A stretch of DNA of 64,000 nt from Lepidostoma basale. Lineage: Eukaryota > Arthropoda > Insecta > Trichoptera > Lepidostomatidae. Under the pieces are notes generated by a model. The model worked only from the letters and a program-made list of their open reading frames with translations. It did not search any database and was not told the DNA's origin. The translations under genes and the position numbers were made by a program. Shown here piece by piece: positions 33,160 to 42,834 of this stretch. Location: assembly GCA_022606425.2 (NCBI GenBank), contig JAHDVF020001024.1:124001-188000 (forward strand), in the 5' to 3' direction. The number at the start of each line of letters is the position of its first letter. Position 1 is the first letter of the stretch.

Positions 33160-35499
33160 ATGATACGAAATCTTATTTTTATTGTCGTATTAACAATGGT
33201 AATTTTTTCTTGTAAATCTCAAAGTAGCAAGCTATCGCTTTCTGAGAGTAATGATTTTATTCAATCATTTAGGAGCGAAGCTGTTACTCATTTGTCGGAT
33301 GGAGCATACTATCCACAGTTGAAGAGAAATGGCTTTGGTGCTTTATATTATTATAGCTATATTACTGAGCAAAAAGATAAAAATAGTGCGATGCCTTACC
33401 TGCTAGCTGAGCTACATAGCTTATCAGCCTTTAGCGAACGAGCCGCCATTCGTTATGCTTTACTTGCATTTAATGGTGCGAAGTTTGACCCGTTGTTTGC
33501 TAGGCATCTTGATCAAATGCTATTAATGCGGCAGTACAAAAATAGTAGTGCACTACTCTTTGCACGGGCTACCATCTTTTTTCTACAAAAAAATTATAGT
33601 AGTGCTGATAGGCTACTGAATAATATCGATACAGATAGAATCAATTATTACAGTATAGCCAATGAAGTTGATGCCCTTCGTGCTTTAACGGCGAAGGGGG
33701 TAGGCGATGCTAATAGCAGGCTACTATTAGATGATTTTTTTCTTAATCGTAAAACTACTCCGCTGACGACCATCGCCTTTAAGCATCTTAATAGCATCAC
33801 GAGGATGAATGATTCTTCATCTTATGATCTTTATAAAGCAATGGATTTGAAGCAGCAAGGCTTGACTCAACAGGCCTTTAAAGTGGCTAATAGCTATTTG
33901 AATGGTGGTGATGATCTTAGTTTTTTAAATAATAATGAGCATTTTTTTACTCAGTACGCTAACTTGGCTGAGCGATCAGGCCATCGATCGTTGGCCTCAA
34001 TGACACTCGAAACTAAACTCAATGTTTTTATTGATCAAAGCTATGCTACGGCGGCTTTAGCCATTGCTAAACTGAATCGCTCGATGGGTATTAACAACTA
34101 TGACAAAGCCTTAGCCTATATCGAACGATCACTGACGAGCTCTTTAAGTAAGAGTGACTTTGATCGAGCTCTTTGGTATCATCTTGATATATCAAAAAAT
34201 ATTTATCTTAAAAATAATAGTGGGAGCTACTTTAGCGACCTAGAGGAATTTGCTCCTTTATGGTATCGTCAAGCCTACTTCAATGATATTTTAGAGTCTA
34301 CCCTAGCAATTTTAGTACAAAAACGAGACTTTAAATCAATTTATCGTCTCTATTATTCGGTTGTCAAACCTTTTGCAGATCGAGTTAGTATTGCTGATTA
34401 TGCTTGGGTTCTGTCGCAGGCTCTTGAGCATGGGATAGAACTAGGCAGTAATACACCACAGATGAGTAGTTTAGAAAAAAAAAGGAATAATCAGGCCTTA
34501 CATCAATCATTAATGGATGATACGCTTGTTGACCCTTCTAGCTATGCAGCCTTTATGCATGCGGCGGTTACTAGAAAGCTACCAAAACCGCTTAGCACGA
34601 TGAGTAGAGTAACAAAGGATAGCCGCTTTCATATTGATGGTAGAGAGCAATCAGTAAAAATAGTCCCTGAAGACCTAGCGAGTAGTGCCTTTAAGGTTTT
34701 TAGGAGCATGGCTGGTGGTAAGGAGCCAATAAGTAATGATCTGCATCTATTGGGTTTTTTTTACTATGCTACGATGAAAGATGCTAAAATTTTAGCAATG
34801 GTTAATGCGAAAATAGAGCAGCAGCTACCACTTTTCTCAACTGATTTGATTCGCCTGATTGCACGACAATATAATTTAGAAGGGAACTATTTAAAGGCTA
34901 TTAGAGTGATGCACCGGATAAAGTGGCGCCATGATTTTAATCCTAATTTTTTTGATTATCAGATCATGTACCCCAAGGTTTTTTCAGATGAGGTTGAAAT
35001 GGCGGCAAAGAAGTATAGTCTTAACCATCATATTTTTTATGGACTTATTAGGCAAGAGTCAGGTTTTACCGCTTCAATTGTCTCTAGTGCCCAAGCTGTT
35101 GGTCTTGCACAAATTATGCCAGCGAGTGCTGATGAGTTTAGCCGTCAACTAGGGATGGAGTTTTATGATCTGACCGATCCTTCCACCAATTTAATATTTG
35201 GAGCCTATTACCTGAACTGGATGAATAGACGACAAAATGATGGGATGTACAGTGTTTTAATGGGCTATAATGCAGGCCCGACACGAGCAAGGAGATGGAT
35301 GCGAGACTGGATAGATCTATCATCAGCTATTGCCGTTGAGGCTATTCCTTATCATGAAACAAGAAATTATATAAAAAATATTGTGGTTTCGAGTGCCATT
35401 TATGGCTATATCTATGATGGCGTAGAGCCCTATGTAACCATTGGTGAGATCTTCCCTGAGTCACTTAAAAGCTATAATGACTTTATGGCGACTGAATGA
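33160..35499 (+). CDS. Lytic transglycosylase lipoprotein (Slt70-like)
   Basis: The 779-residue protein starts with a lipoprotein signal peptide (lipobox IFSC, Cys at 18). Residues ~30-600 are helical, superhelix-like repeats. The C-terminal SLT domain (about 615-750) has the catalytic Glu in GLIRQESGF, then AVGLAQIMPASA, NLIFGAYYLNWM and GYNAGPTRARRW. It cleaves peptidoglycan between MurNAc and GlcNAc in the periplasm. It overlaps the convergent hydF by 28 bp. Confidence 0.92.
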   Translation: MIRNLIFIVVLTMVIFSCKSQSSKLSLSESNDFIQSFRSEAVTHLSDGAYYPQLKRNGFGALYYYSYITEQKDKNSAMPYLLAELHSLSAFSERAAIRYALLAFNGAKFDPLFARHLDQMLLMRQYKNSSALLFARATIFFLQKNYSSADRLLNNIDTDRINYYSIANEVDALRALTAKGVGDANSRLLLDDFFLNRKTTPLTTIAFKHLNSITRMNDSSSYDLYKAMDLKQQGLTQQAFKVANSYLNGGDDLSFLNNNEHFFTQYANLAERSGHRSLASMTLETKLNVFIDQSYATAALAIAKLNRSMGINNYDKALAYIERSLTSSLSKSDFDRALWYHLDISKNIYLKNNSGSYFSDLEEFAPLWYRQAYFNDILESTLAILVQKRDFKSIYRLYYSVVKPFADRVSIADYAWVLSQALEHGIELGSNTPQMSSLEKKRNNQALHQSLMDDTLVDPSSYAAFMHAAVTRKLPKPLSTMSRVTKDSRFHIDGREQSVKIVPEDLASSAFKVFRSMAGGKEPISNDLHLLGFFYYATMKDAKILAMVNAKIEQQLPLFSTDLIRLIARQYNLEGNYLKAIRVMHRIKWRHDFNPNFFDYQIMYPKVFSDEVEMAAKKYSLNHHIFYGLIRQESGFTASIVSSAQAVGLAQIMPASADEFSRQLGMEFYDLTDPSTNLIFGAYYLNWMNRRQNDGMYSVLMGYNAGPTRARRWMRDWIDLSSAIAVEAIPYHETRNYIKNIVVSSAIYGYIYDGVEPYVTIGEIFPESLKSYNDFMATE

Positions 35500-36668
35500 G
35501 AAAGCTGTCCACTCAGAAAAGCCAGAAGAACCCCGTAATTTGTTACAGGTAGATTGAGGCGTTTTAATTCATTTAACCGATTAATATTTTGTGTGCTACT
35601 TATCATGCAGCTACCACACTGCACGACAAGCTTAATATTATCCATGTCACTGGGCAGGTCACCCCCTGAATGGTGAATGATGGTCAGAGGCCCACCCACT
35701 TGAGCCTCTAACTGCTGAGGAATTTGAACCCGCCCTATATCATTTTTTAGTGCATGGTGGCTACAAGCCTCTAATATAAGCACTCGATCCAGTGGTTTGA
35801 GCTGGTTAATGGCCTCCGTGCTTTGGATGTAATAGGATAAATCACCTTTTTTCCCTGCCATCAAAATAGAGAAAGATGTGAGGGATTGCATGGGGGAAAT
35901 CAGTAATTTTATTTGTCGAAAGAGCTGTGAGTCGGTAACAATGAGAGCAGGGGGCTCCTTGAGGAGCACTAAAGTCTGACTAAAATCATCAAAAGTAGTA
36001 CACAGAGCTCGATGATTAAAGTCCAGTAGCTCTCGAAGCAGCTGCACCTGGGGTAAGATAAGGCGCCCTTTAGGAGCTTGAATATCTTGAGGCATTACTA
36101 AAAGAACGACCGATCCCTTAGGTAAAGTGTGGGCAATCATGGGCTCTTCTGCGGTGGTCAGTCGATCGGTGAGTAAGAGCTTGAGTTTGTTGATCGATTC
36201 TTCACTGTTTTGACTGATCATCCTCAGAGGTAAGTTAAGTTGATCCTTTACCATCTTTTCAATCTGATTACTATTTTTTACTAGATCACAGGCAGTGATG
36301 ACGACAAAAATTACTGGATTTAATGGTTTAATCGACTCTACCCATGCAATTTCATGACGAACCTCTTCTTGGTCGCAGCGAATGAGTAAAAGAATAGCAT
36401 CAGCTTTTTTAAGTGCCTCAAAGCTTTTTTTCACCCTAGTAGTACCCAGATCACTCTCATCATCAAGGCCTGCGGTATCAATATAGAGGACGGGGCCAAG
36501 CGGATGAAGCTCACTGGTTTTATAGACAGGGTCAGTTGTTGTACCGGCCTGTGGTGATACAATAGCACTATTTTGGCCGGTTAAGAGATTTAAGAGGGTC
36601 GATTTACCGGCATTACAGCGCCCTATAAGAGCAATGGTGGTACGACTTGATTGGGGTGTTGTCATCAT
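35472..36668 (-). CDS. hydF: [FeFe]-hydrogenase maturation GTPase HydF
   Basis: The 398-residue protein has an Era/TrmE-like GTPase domain (GRCNAGKSTLLN, DTAGLDD) and a C-terminal part with the FeS-cluster ligands of HydF (EACSHH and QCGSCM). It is the scaffold on which the 2Fe subcluster is assembled before transfer to the hydrogenase. AAGGAG lies 7 nt before the ATG. It is the last gene of the ymdB-hydE-hydG-hydF operon. The hydrogenase itself is not in the window. Confidence 0.93.
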   Translation of the reverse strand: MMTTPQSSRTTIALIGRCNAGKSTLLNLLTGQNSAIVSPQAGTTTDPVYKTSELHPLGPVLYIDTAGLDDESDLGTTRVKKSFEALKKADAILLLIRCDQEEVRHEIAWVESIKPLNPVIFVVITACDLVKNSNQIEKMVKDQLNLPLRMISQNSEESINKLKLLLTDRLTTAEEPMIAHTLPKGSVVLLVMPQDIQAPKGRLILPQVQLLRELLDFNHRALCTTFDDFSQTLVLLKEPPALIVTDSQLFRQIKLLISPMQSLTSFSILMAGKKGDLSYYIQSTEAINQLKPLDRVLILEACSHHALKNDIGRVQIPQQLEAQVGGPLTIIHHSGGDLPSDMDNIKLVVQCGSCMISSTQNINRLNELKRLNLPVTNYGVLLAFLSGQLSHSVAIKSL

Positions 36669-36680
36669 TTTTAGCTCCTT

Positions 36681-38081
36681 TTAAATAAAAAGATCTCTTT
36701 TTCCTTGCTCTAGTTGGTTAAGATATTTTTTTGTCGTTTGACGAAGAGTCTCATCGCCAATGTGAGCCAGCTGCTCTTCAATAAAGCTATCACTCGTGAT
36801 GCTTGGGTCAAAATCAAGCGAAAACTCCTTGAGGGTAATAAGAGCATTAGGGGTACAAACCTTTTGAATCTCACCCGATTTAGCAAGCTCCATAAAGCGG
36901 TCACCTGTCCGTCCTTGGCGATAACAAGCGGTACAAAAGCTAGGCATAAAGCCTCCCTCGCAGAGGCTTCGTGCTACCTCAATAGGGCTACGTTCATCAC
37001 TTACGCTAAATTGCTCTGTCTTTTCATCTTTATAAACCATGTAGCCGCCTACTCCCGTGCAGCTACCTGCGCTAATTTGGCTAACACCTAGGTTTAGGGC
37101 TTTATTACGCATCTCGATGCTCTCTCGTGTCGATAAAATGAGGCCTGCATAGGGTAGGCTTAAGCGTAAGACGGCTACAAGTTTATAAAAATCATCATCA
37201 CTTAAAGCATAGGGGTAGTCCGATAACTCCATCCCTTCAGCCTTTTTAAGGCGTGGTACACTGATGGTATGAGGGCCGACACCGTAGTCTTCTTCCAGAA
37301 TATTGGCATGATGCAGCATCGACAGTGCTTCATAGCGGTAGTCATAAAGACCAAAAAGGGCCCCAAAGCCAACATCATCAATCCCGCCCGCCATTGCTCG
37401 ATGCATTGCTGAGGTATGGTAGGTAAAGTTACTTTTAGGGCCGGTAGGATGCATTTTTTTATAGGTGTCGGCATGGTAGCTCTCTTGAAAGAGAATGTAA
37501 GTACCAATATTTGCCTCATGCAAAAGCCGGTACTCCTCTACCGTTGTTGCCGCAATATTGATATTAATACGCCGCATATTAAGCCCTTTATAGTCGACAC
37601 TATAGATGGCTTTGATGGCATCGATGATATAGTCAATAGGCAGATTGACACGATCCTCTCCACTCTCTAATACAAGGCGTTTATGGCCTAGTGACAGCAG
37701 GGCTTGGGTTTCAACCTTAATTTGATCCATCGTTAACTTAATACGCTTCATCGAGCTGTTTTGATGCTGGTAGCCACAATAGGTACAACCATTGACGCAG
37801 AAATTTGAGACATAGAGGGGAGCAAAGAGGACAATACGGTTACCATAAATTTTTTCTTTAACACTGTGTGCTGCCTCATAAAGGAGGGCAATGTCATCAG
37901 GCTGGCTTAGGTTGAGGAGAGTTGCCGACTCCTCTAGAGTAAGACCCTGAGCCTCTGTTGCTTTGAGTAGAATTTTTTTAATGGAGAGGGGATCCAATGC
38001 CATTTTTCTACCTTGATCTAAGGTGTGGTTAATAAGGGTTGGGTTAATAACCCGATCACAAATGTCTTGGTTGGTCATCAT
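36681..38081 (-). CDS. hydG: [FeFe]-hydrogenase maturation radical SAM enzyme HydG (tyrosine lyase)
   Basis: The 466-residue enzyme has the radical SAM motif CVNGCTYCGY (C-x3-C-x2-C), a ThiH-like barrel, and the second FeS site near the C-terminus (SFCTACYRQGRTG), which distinguishes HydG from ThiH. It splits tyrosine to deliver CO and CN- for the H-cluster. AGGAGA lies 7 nt before the ATG. It overlaps hydE by 26 bp. Confidence 0.93.
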   Translation of the reverse strand: MMTNQDICDRVINPTLINHTLDQGRKMALDPLSIKKILLKATEAQGLTLEESATLLNLSQPDDIALLYEAAHSVKEKIYGNRIVLFAPLYVSNFCVNGCTYCGYQHQNSSMKRIKLTMDQIKVETQALLSLGHKRLVLESGEDRVNLPIDYIIDAIKAIYSVDYKGLNMRRININIAATTVEEYRLLHEANIGTYILFQESYHADTYKKMHPTGPKSNFTYHTSAMHRAMAGGIDDVGFGALFGLYDYRYEALSMLHHANILEEDYGVGPHTISVPRLKKAEGMELSDYPYALSDDDFYKLVAVLRLSLPYAGLILSTRESIEMRNKALNLGVSQISAGSCTGVGGYMVYKDEKTEQFSVSDERSPIEVARSLCEGGFMPSFCTACYRQGRTGDRFMELAKSGEIQKVCTPNALITLKEFSLDFDPSITSDSFIEEQLAHIGDETLRQTTKKYLNQLEQGKRDLFI

Positions 38082-39111
38082 TTATTTCTCCTGGATAGTC
38101 TCCCCTGTCAGTGGAGACAAAGCGTCCCATTCCAACAATCAGCTGGCTAATAGCCGCCCTTTTTTCGGCAATGGTGCGGTTATCCTCTGCTTTGGGGTAG
38201 ATTTCATACATTTTTTGATTGGCAACAGGCTCTGCTTTCTGCATTAAAACATTGGCTCCCGCCTCAAGCATCAGGTTAGGCTTCCCTGTTAGGGCAATAA
38301 AGGCACTGGTAGAGGGGATAAGGGCATAGGGACATAGGAGTCGTGCTAAGGCGACTGCCCGTAAAACGGTTGTTAAGTTACCATGAGGCATATCCGCCAG
38401 AGCCGTTTGTGGGTGGCTAATAAAGGGCCCCACACTAACCATATTTAACCCCAGTCGTTTAATAAGCAGTAGGTCATGAGCGATTGTTTGGGTTGTTTGC
38501 CCCTTGAGGCCAACCATAAGCCCTCCCCCCGTTTGGAAGCCCAGGCTAATAAGGTTTTTTGTTGCTGCTATCCGATCTGCTAACTCATCGCCATTATGAA
38601 GGTGGCGATAGATCAGTGGGTCAGAAATTTCATGCTTTATTAAAAATCGGTCGGCTCCCGCTGCTTTAATCGCTTGATAGTCCTCCACAGGGCGTTCACC
38701 AATACTAATGGTTAGGGCAATAGAGGGGAAAAGAGACTTAATACGGCTAATCATCGATGACATACGCTCTTTGGTAAAAAAAAGGTCTTCACCACATTGA
38801 AGCACGATGGTACGATATCCTGCTTGATGGATCTCCCTGGCTGTTGCAATGATTGACTCTTCACTCATACGGTAGCGCTCGACACTGCTATTAAGAGCAT
38901 GAAGACCACAGTAGCTGCAGTGGCAACGGCAATAGTTGGAAAACTCGATAATAGCCCGTAAATGGACACCATCACCCACATAGTCTTGACGTATTTTATC
39001 GGCTGAAGCAAGTAATGCATCATGACTTTCATCAGTGTTGAGTAAAAAATCTAGCTCATCTAAGGTAGCCTGGTGGCTACTTTCTAGCTTGCACAGAAGC
39101 TGATCAATCAT
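38056..39111 (-). CDS. hydE: [FeFe]-hydrogenase maturation radical SAM enzyme HydE
   Basis: The 351-residue radical SAM protein has CRCHCSYCG containing C-x3-C-x2-C, and the BioB/HydE barrel (LQCGEDLFFTKERM, GFQTGGGLMVGLKGQT, NMVSVGPFI). HydE helps build the bridging dithiomethylamine of the H-cluster. It sits between ymdB and hydG on the same strand. Confidence 0.92.
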   Translation of the reverse strand: MIDQLLCKLESSHQATLDELDFLLNTDESHDALLASADKIRQDYVGDGVHLRAIIEFSNYCRCHCSYCGLHALNSSVERYRMSEESIIATAREIHQAGYRTIVLQCGEDLFFTKERMSSMISRIKSLFPSIALTISIGERPVEDYQAIKAAGADRFLIKHEISDPLIYRHLHNGDELADRIAATKNLISLGFQTGGGLMVGLKGQTTQTIAHDLLLIKRLGLNMVSVGPFISHPQTALADMPHGNLTTVLRAVALARLLCPYALIPSTSAFIALTGKPNLMLEAGANVLMQKAEPVANQKMYEIYPKAEDNRTIAEKRAAISQLIVGMGRFVSTDRGDYPGEINDDQPRHL

Positions 39112-39120
39112 CCTCTTACC

Positions 39121-39903
39121 CTAGCAGCTAACATTGATACGTTCGATATGCTCTGCCAGACCTTTTTCGTTAGCACTAATAATAACCCCACTAAAGAAAG
39201 AGGGACCATCGGCAATTTCGATGCGTAAAGGCATTTGAGTAAGACTACGTTCAACCGATATCTCAGGCTTACTGCCAATAACACTACGCCTAGCACCACA
39301 CATCCCTAGGTCACCCACATGGGCGGTTCCCTTGGGTAGAATGGTTTCATCAGCAGTGGGGACATGGGTATGGGTACCCACGAGTGCCGTGATTTGTCCA
39401 TCAAAATAGAGTGCGATTGCTTCACGTTCGGCTGAATCTTCAGCATGAAAATCAACAAAAATATAGGGAGTTTCGCTAGCTAGTTTTTTAATTAGTGCAA
39501 GCCCAACTTTAAAGGGGCAGTCAACCATATGGCTCATACGTAGGCGCCCTTGTAGATTAACCACCGCCATTTTTATCCCTTTTACTGTTAAGAAAGTATA
39601 GCCCTTACCAGGGGCCGGTGATGGATAGTTATGGGGTCTTAAGAGGCGATCACAGCTATCTAAAAAAGGGTACACCTCCTCTCTCTGCCAAACATGATTT
39701 CCCGTTGTAATAACATCAACCCCACAGTTAAAAAGTTCGTTGGCAATGGGCTCTGTGATACCAAAGCCATCATCTGCATTTTCAGCATTGACAATACAAA
39801 GATCAATTTTGTTCTCTTTACGGTAGGATGCAAGATTAAAAAAAAGAGCTCTTCTACCAGCTTGGCCTACGACATCGCCTATCATCAATATTCGTTGTAA
39901 CAT
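39121..39903 (-). CDS. YmdB-family metallophosphoesterase
   Basis: The 260-residue protein has the TIGR00282/YmdB pattern with intact metal ligands: MIGDVVG (Asp), NAENADDGFG, TTGNHVW, VDFHAE and GTHTHVPTAD. Family members hydrolyse 2',3'-cyclic nucleotides and act on RNA and biofilm control. ATG 39903 is chosen because TAAAAT ends 7 nt upstream of it with no ribosome binding site, so it is probably leaderless. It leads the hyd operon. A paralogue with lost ligands lies at 50611-51417. Confidence 0.88.
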   Translation of the reverse strand: MLQRILMIGDVVGQAGRRALFFNLASYRKENKIDLCIVNAENADDGFGITEPIANELFNCGVDVITTGNHVWQREEVYPFLDSCDRLLRPHNYPSPAPGKGYTFLTVKGIKMAVVNLQGRLRMSHMVDCPFKVGLALIKKLASETPYIFVDFHAEDSAEREAIALYFDGQITALVGTHTHVPTADETILPKGTAHVGDLGMCGARRSVIGSKPEISVERSLTQMPLRIEIADGPSFFSGVIISANEKGLAEHIERINVSC

Positions 39904-39910
39904 AAGCAAT

Positions 39911-39940
39911 ATTTTACAATATTACCCAAGAGCTATACAA
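39911..39940 (-). promoter_or_regulatory. Promoter of the ymdB-hydEGF operon, leaderless geometry
   Basis: On the minus strand TTGTAT (39940-39935), 18-nt spacer, TAAAAT (39916-39911), then 7 nt to ATG 39903. The -35 box is weak. Confidence 0.45.
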
Positions 39941-40003
39941 TGCTTTTACCATGAAATATCAATGAATTTTTTGATAAAAATTATAAAAAAATATTAAAGA
40001 TAC

Positions 40004-40033
40004 TTGACCATTATAGGCATCTAGGGGCATAGT
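40004..40033 (+). promoter_or_regulatory. htpG promoter
   Basis: TTGACC (40004-40009), 18-nt spacer, CATAGT (40028-40033). A ~30-nt leader follows and carries AGAGGA at 40059-40064. No CIRCE inverted repeat was seen. Confidence 0.45.
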
Positions 40034-40068
40034 AAAGATACAGATATTAATATGTTAAAGAGGAAATG

Positions 40069-41934
40069 ATGTCAAAGAAGAAGTTCAAAGCCGAGGTTGA
40101 TCGCCTGCTAAAGTTAATTATTCATTCGCTTTACAGCCACAGCGAAATTTTTTTAAGAGAACTTATCAGTAATAGCAGTGATGCTATTGACAAGATGAAA
40201 TTTTTAAGCCTGACTGATGAGCAATTTAAGCAAGAGGGATTTGATGGACAAATTGATATTTATCTTAATGCAAAAAACAATACATTAACCATTGCTGACA
40301 ATGGTATTGGTATGAATAGTGAGGATCTTGAAAACTACTTAGGACAGATTGCCCATAGTGGTACTAAAGAGTTTTTAGATGCTCTAGAGGCAGGTGCTAA
40401 AAAAGATAGTAACCTTATAGGCCAGTTTGGTGTAGGCTTTTATAGTGTTTTTATGGTGGCAACAGATGTAACGGTGACAAGCCTTAAGGCGGGTGAAGAG
40501 CAAGCCTTTAGTTGGCACAGTGATGGTGAAAGTGGCTATACCCTTACGAAGGCCACACGTGAAGGACACGGAACAACGATTGTTATTAATTTAAATGATG
40601 AAAACAAAGAATATGCCGAACGCTATCGTATTGAGGGTTTAGTAGAAAAATATAGTAATCATATGGCTTTTCCTATCTTTTTGCACTATGAAGAGAGTAA
40701 ATTTGAGGGAGAAGGCGACGATAAGGTAGAAAAAACTGAGCAGGTTACTAAGCAGGCCAATAGTGCTAAGGCTCTATGGAAACGCTCTAAAAATGATTTA
40801 AAAGAGGAAGACTATAGCGAGTTTTACCATAGTATTAGCCATGATCAAGAGAGTCCACTTTTCTATAGCCACACTCATGCTGAAGGCAGTTTAGAGTATA
40901 CCACACTATTTTATATTCCGGCCAAGGCTCCTATGGATCTTTTTCAAGCAAACTACAAACCTGGGGTTAAACTTTATGTCAAAAGAGTTTTTATCACTGA
41001 TGATGAAAAGGAATTACTTCCTGTATGGCTCCGATTTATCCGTGGTATTATTGATAGCGAAGATCTCCCTCTCAATGTAAGCCGAGAAATTTTACAGCAG
41101 AACCGTGTTTTAGAGACTATTCGTAGTGCTTCGGTAAAAAAACTTTTGAGCGAGTTTAAGAAACTTTCAGAAAAGGATTCTACCAAGTATACTACATTTA
41201 TCAATAATTATAATAAAGTACTCAAAGAGGGGCTCTATATTGATTTCAACCATCGAAAAGAGTTGCTTGATGTTGTACGTTTTAAAACGACATCTAGTGA
41301 TGAGTGGTCCTCACTATCGGATTACAAAGGGCGCATGCCTGATGAGCAAAAATCAATCTACTATCTTACCGGCGAGAAGGAATCGATCATTCGCAGTAGC
41401 CCTCTCATTGCAGCCTATAGAAAGAAAGGTTTTGAGGTATTGATACTGAGTGATGAGGTTGATGAATTTATCATGCCAATGGTGGGTGAATATGAAGGGC
41501 TACCCTTCAAGGCTATCAACCGAGCATCTGATGACGAGGTCTTTAATGATGAAAAGGCCATAGAGACTGAAGCAACCAAAAAAATTATTGAAAAAATTAC
41601 TAAAGCTTTAGGTGATAAGGTTAAAGAGGTACGGTTATCATCGCGTCTTGATGATGCCCCCAGCTGCATTGTAAGCAGTGAAGATGGCATGAGCCTTCAA
41701 ATGTCGCAAATGTTTCGAATGATGGGGCAGGAAGCACCTGAAAATAAACCTATTTTAGAGATTAATGGAAATCATTCCTTGACAATTGCACTGGCTGATG
41801 TTGTAGATGAAAATGATATTAATGATTATGCGACCTTATTACTTGATGGAGCCTACCTAAGTGAAGGTGTCCTACCGAAGGATCCTAATCTATTTGCCAA
41901 TCTTATGTTTAAGTTATTAAAAAAACCAGAGTAG
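40069..41934 (+). CDS. htpG: Chaperone HtpG (Hsp90)
   Basis: The 621-residue protein has the Hsp90 motifs: LRELISNSSDAIDK, TIADNGIGM, GQFGVGFYS and DLPLNVSREILQ, with a usual-length C-terminal dimerisation domain. It folds client proteins in the cytoplasm using ATP. Two ATGs follow each other; 40069 is preferred since AGAGGA lies 4 nt upstream, against 1 nt for 40066. Confidence 0.96.
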   Translation: MSKKKFKAEVDRLLKLIIHSLYSHSEIFLRELISNSSDAIDKMKFLSLTDEQFKQEGFDGQIDIYLNAKNNTLTIADNGIGMNSEDLENYLGQIAHSGTKEFLDALEAGAKKDSNLIGQFGVGFYSVFMVATDVTVTSLKAGEEQAFSWHSDGESGYTLTKATREGHGTTIVINLNDENKEYAERYRIEGLVEKYSNHMAFPIFLHYEESKFEGEGDDKVEKTEQVTKQANSAKALWKRSKNDLKEEDYSEFYHSISHDQESPLFYSHTHAEGSLEYTTLFYIPAKAPMDLFQANYKPGVKLYVKRVFITDDEKELLPVWLRFIRGIIDSEDLPLNVSREILQQNRVLETIRSASVKKLLSEFKKLSEKDSTKYTTFINNYNKVLKEGLYIDFNHRKELLDVVRFKTTSSDEWSSLSDYKGRMPDEQKSIYYLTGEKESIIRSSPLIAAYRKKGFEVLILSDEVDEFIMPMVGEYEGLPFKAINRASDDEVFNDEKAIETEATKKIIEKITKALGDKVKEVRLSSRLDDAPSCIVSSEDGMSLQMSQMFRMMGQEAPENKPILEINGNHSLTIALADVVDENDINDYATLLLDGAYLSEGVLPKDPNLFANLMFKLLKKPE

Positions 41935-41959
41935 AATATTATTCTGGATATTAAATTTT

Positions 41960-42007
41960 AAAAATAGATATGGACGAGCTTAAATAAACTCATCCATATC
42001 TATTTTT
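41960..42007. terminator. Long hairpin terminator shared by htpG and the convergent small gene
   Basis: Arms 41960-41978 and 41989-42007 pair over 19 bp with one mismatch, with a 10-nt loop and a T run on both strands. The right arm is also the last codons of the minus-strand gene at 41980-42204, so coding sequence doubles as terminator. Confidence 0.85.
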
Positions 42008-42204
42008 TCTTCCTCTTCTTTTTCTACTGATGTTTTCTGCTGGAAATTGTTCATTTGAGAGGGCGGATTTTCCATTATTTCTGGAACCTTATTAATTATT
42101 TTAATTACTAGAAATACTAGAAGTACTAGAAGGTATCCTATTAAAATAATTGGGTTGGTCAGTAGCTGTAGTAGCATAAAAAAATCATCTAAAAACATCT
42201 TCAT
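41980..42204 (-). CDS. Small membrane protein of unknown function
   Basis: The 74-residue product has one transmembrane helix (about residues 17-37) and a polar, acidic cytoplasmic end (KEEEEKIDMDEF). The family is not recognised. The start at 42204 has only a weak upstream GAG-rich site. It lies between htpG and the CPBP protease gene. Confidence rests on the intact frame, the helix and the terminator at its end. Confidence 0.55.
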   Translation of the reverse strand: MKMFLDDFFMLLQLLTNPIILIGYLLVLLVFLVIKIINKVPEIMENPPSQMNNFQQKTSVEKEEEEKIDMDEFI

Positions 42205-42249
42205 GCTCTCTATTATCGGCTATTAAAAGAGTAAAAATGATCTTAGCAG

Positions 42250-42834
42250 CTAATTTAATAGCAGTACTAAAAAGTTGTAGAGACCATGACTTAAAGCATT
42301 GAGATGAATATTTCTGTACCTTATGTAGATAATACTCAGTAGAGAACCTAGAATAGCAGATATGATAATGGAATAAAAACCTTGACTACTATGAGCAATA
42401 GTAAATAGAATATTTGTTACTAAAACTGCTTGAGAACGATATTTTTGTACAATATGAAAAGGGGTCATGCGAAAAAAAAATTCCTCATCATAGCCAATCA
42501 TCAGCATTATTACAAGCATGGTGGTTATACTGTCGTGGTAGTACTCTACCGCTTGGGTGGGATGAAAGAGAGATAGCATGAAGTTTACTCCGTAGCTTAA
42601 TAGGAGAAGAAGAAAAGTTAGTAGGGCTATATGTAGGAGGTATTTTCTTTTAAAAGAGTCAACACTAGCGGGATATATCATGAGAAGTGAAAAGCTTACT
42701 CTTATGAAGCTGATGACTAGCATAGTTATGATGGTGCGACTATCTGTAAAGTCCACACTAGAGGTGATGGGACTGTTATAGGCCGGAAAATAAAAAAAAA
42801 TGAAAAAACAGATATAAATAGCTATTTTAAGCAT
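42250..42834 (-). CDS. CPBP-family intramembrane metalloprotease
   Basis: The 194-residue protein has about six helices and the CPBP/Abi motifs: EEFFFR (EExxxR) near residue 120, FTIAHSS and HLNALSHGLYN. The family includes the Rce1-type CAAX proteases and bacteriocin-immunity proteins. The ATG overlaps the end of the fused ABC transporter gene, so it is probably in that operon. Substrate is unknown. Confidence 0.82.
   Translation of the reverse strand: MLKIAIYICFFIFFYFPAYNSPITSSVDFTDSRTIITMLVISFIRVSFSLLMIYPASVDSFKRKYLLHIALLTFLLLLLSYGVNFMLSLFHPTQAVEYYHDSITTMLVIMLMIGYDEEFFFRMTPFHIVQKYRSQAVLVTNILFTIAHSSQGFYSIIISAILGSLLSIIYIRYRNIHLNALSHGLYNFLVLLLN

Noticed and set aside
35472..39111. [FeFe]-hydrogenase structural gene next to hydEGF
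   Set aside because: No frame with the H-cluster cysteine motifs was found in the window; only the maturation genes are here.
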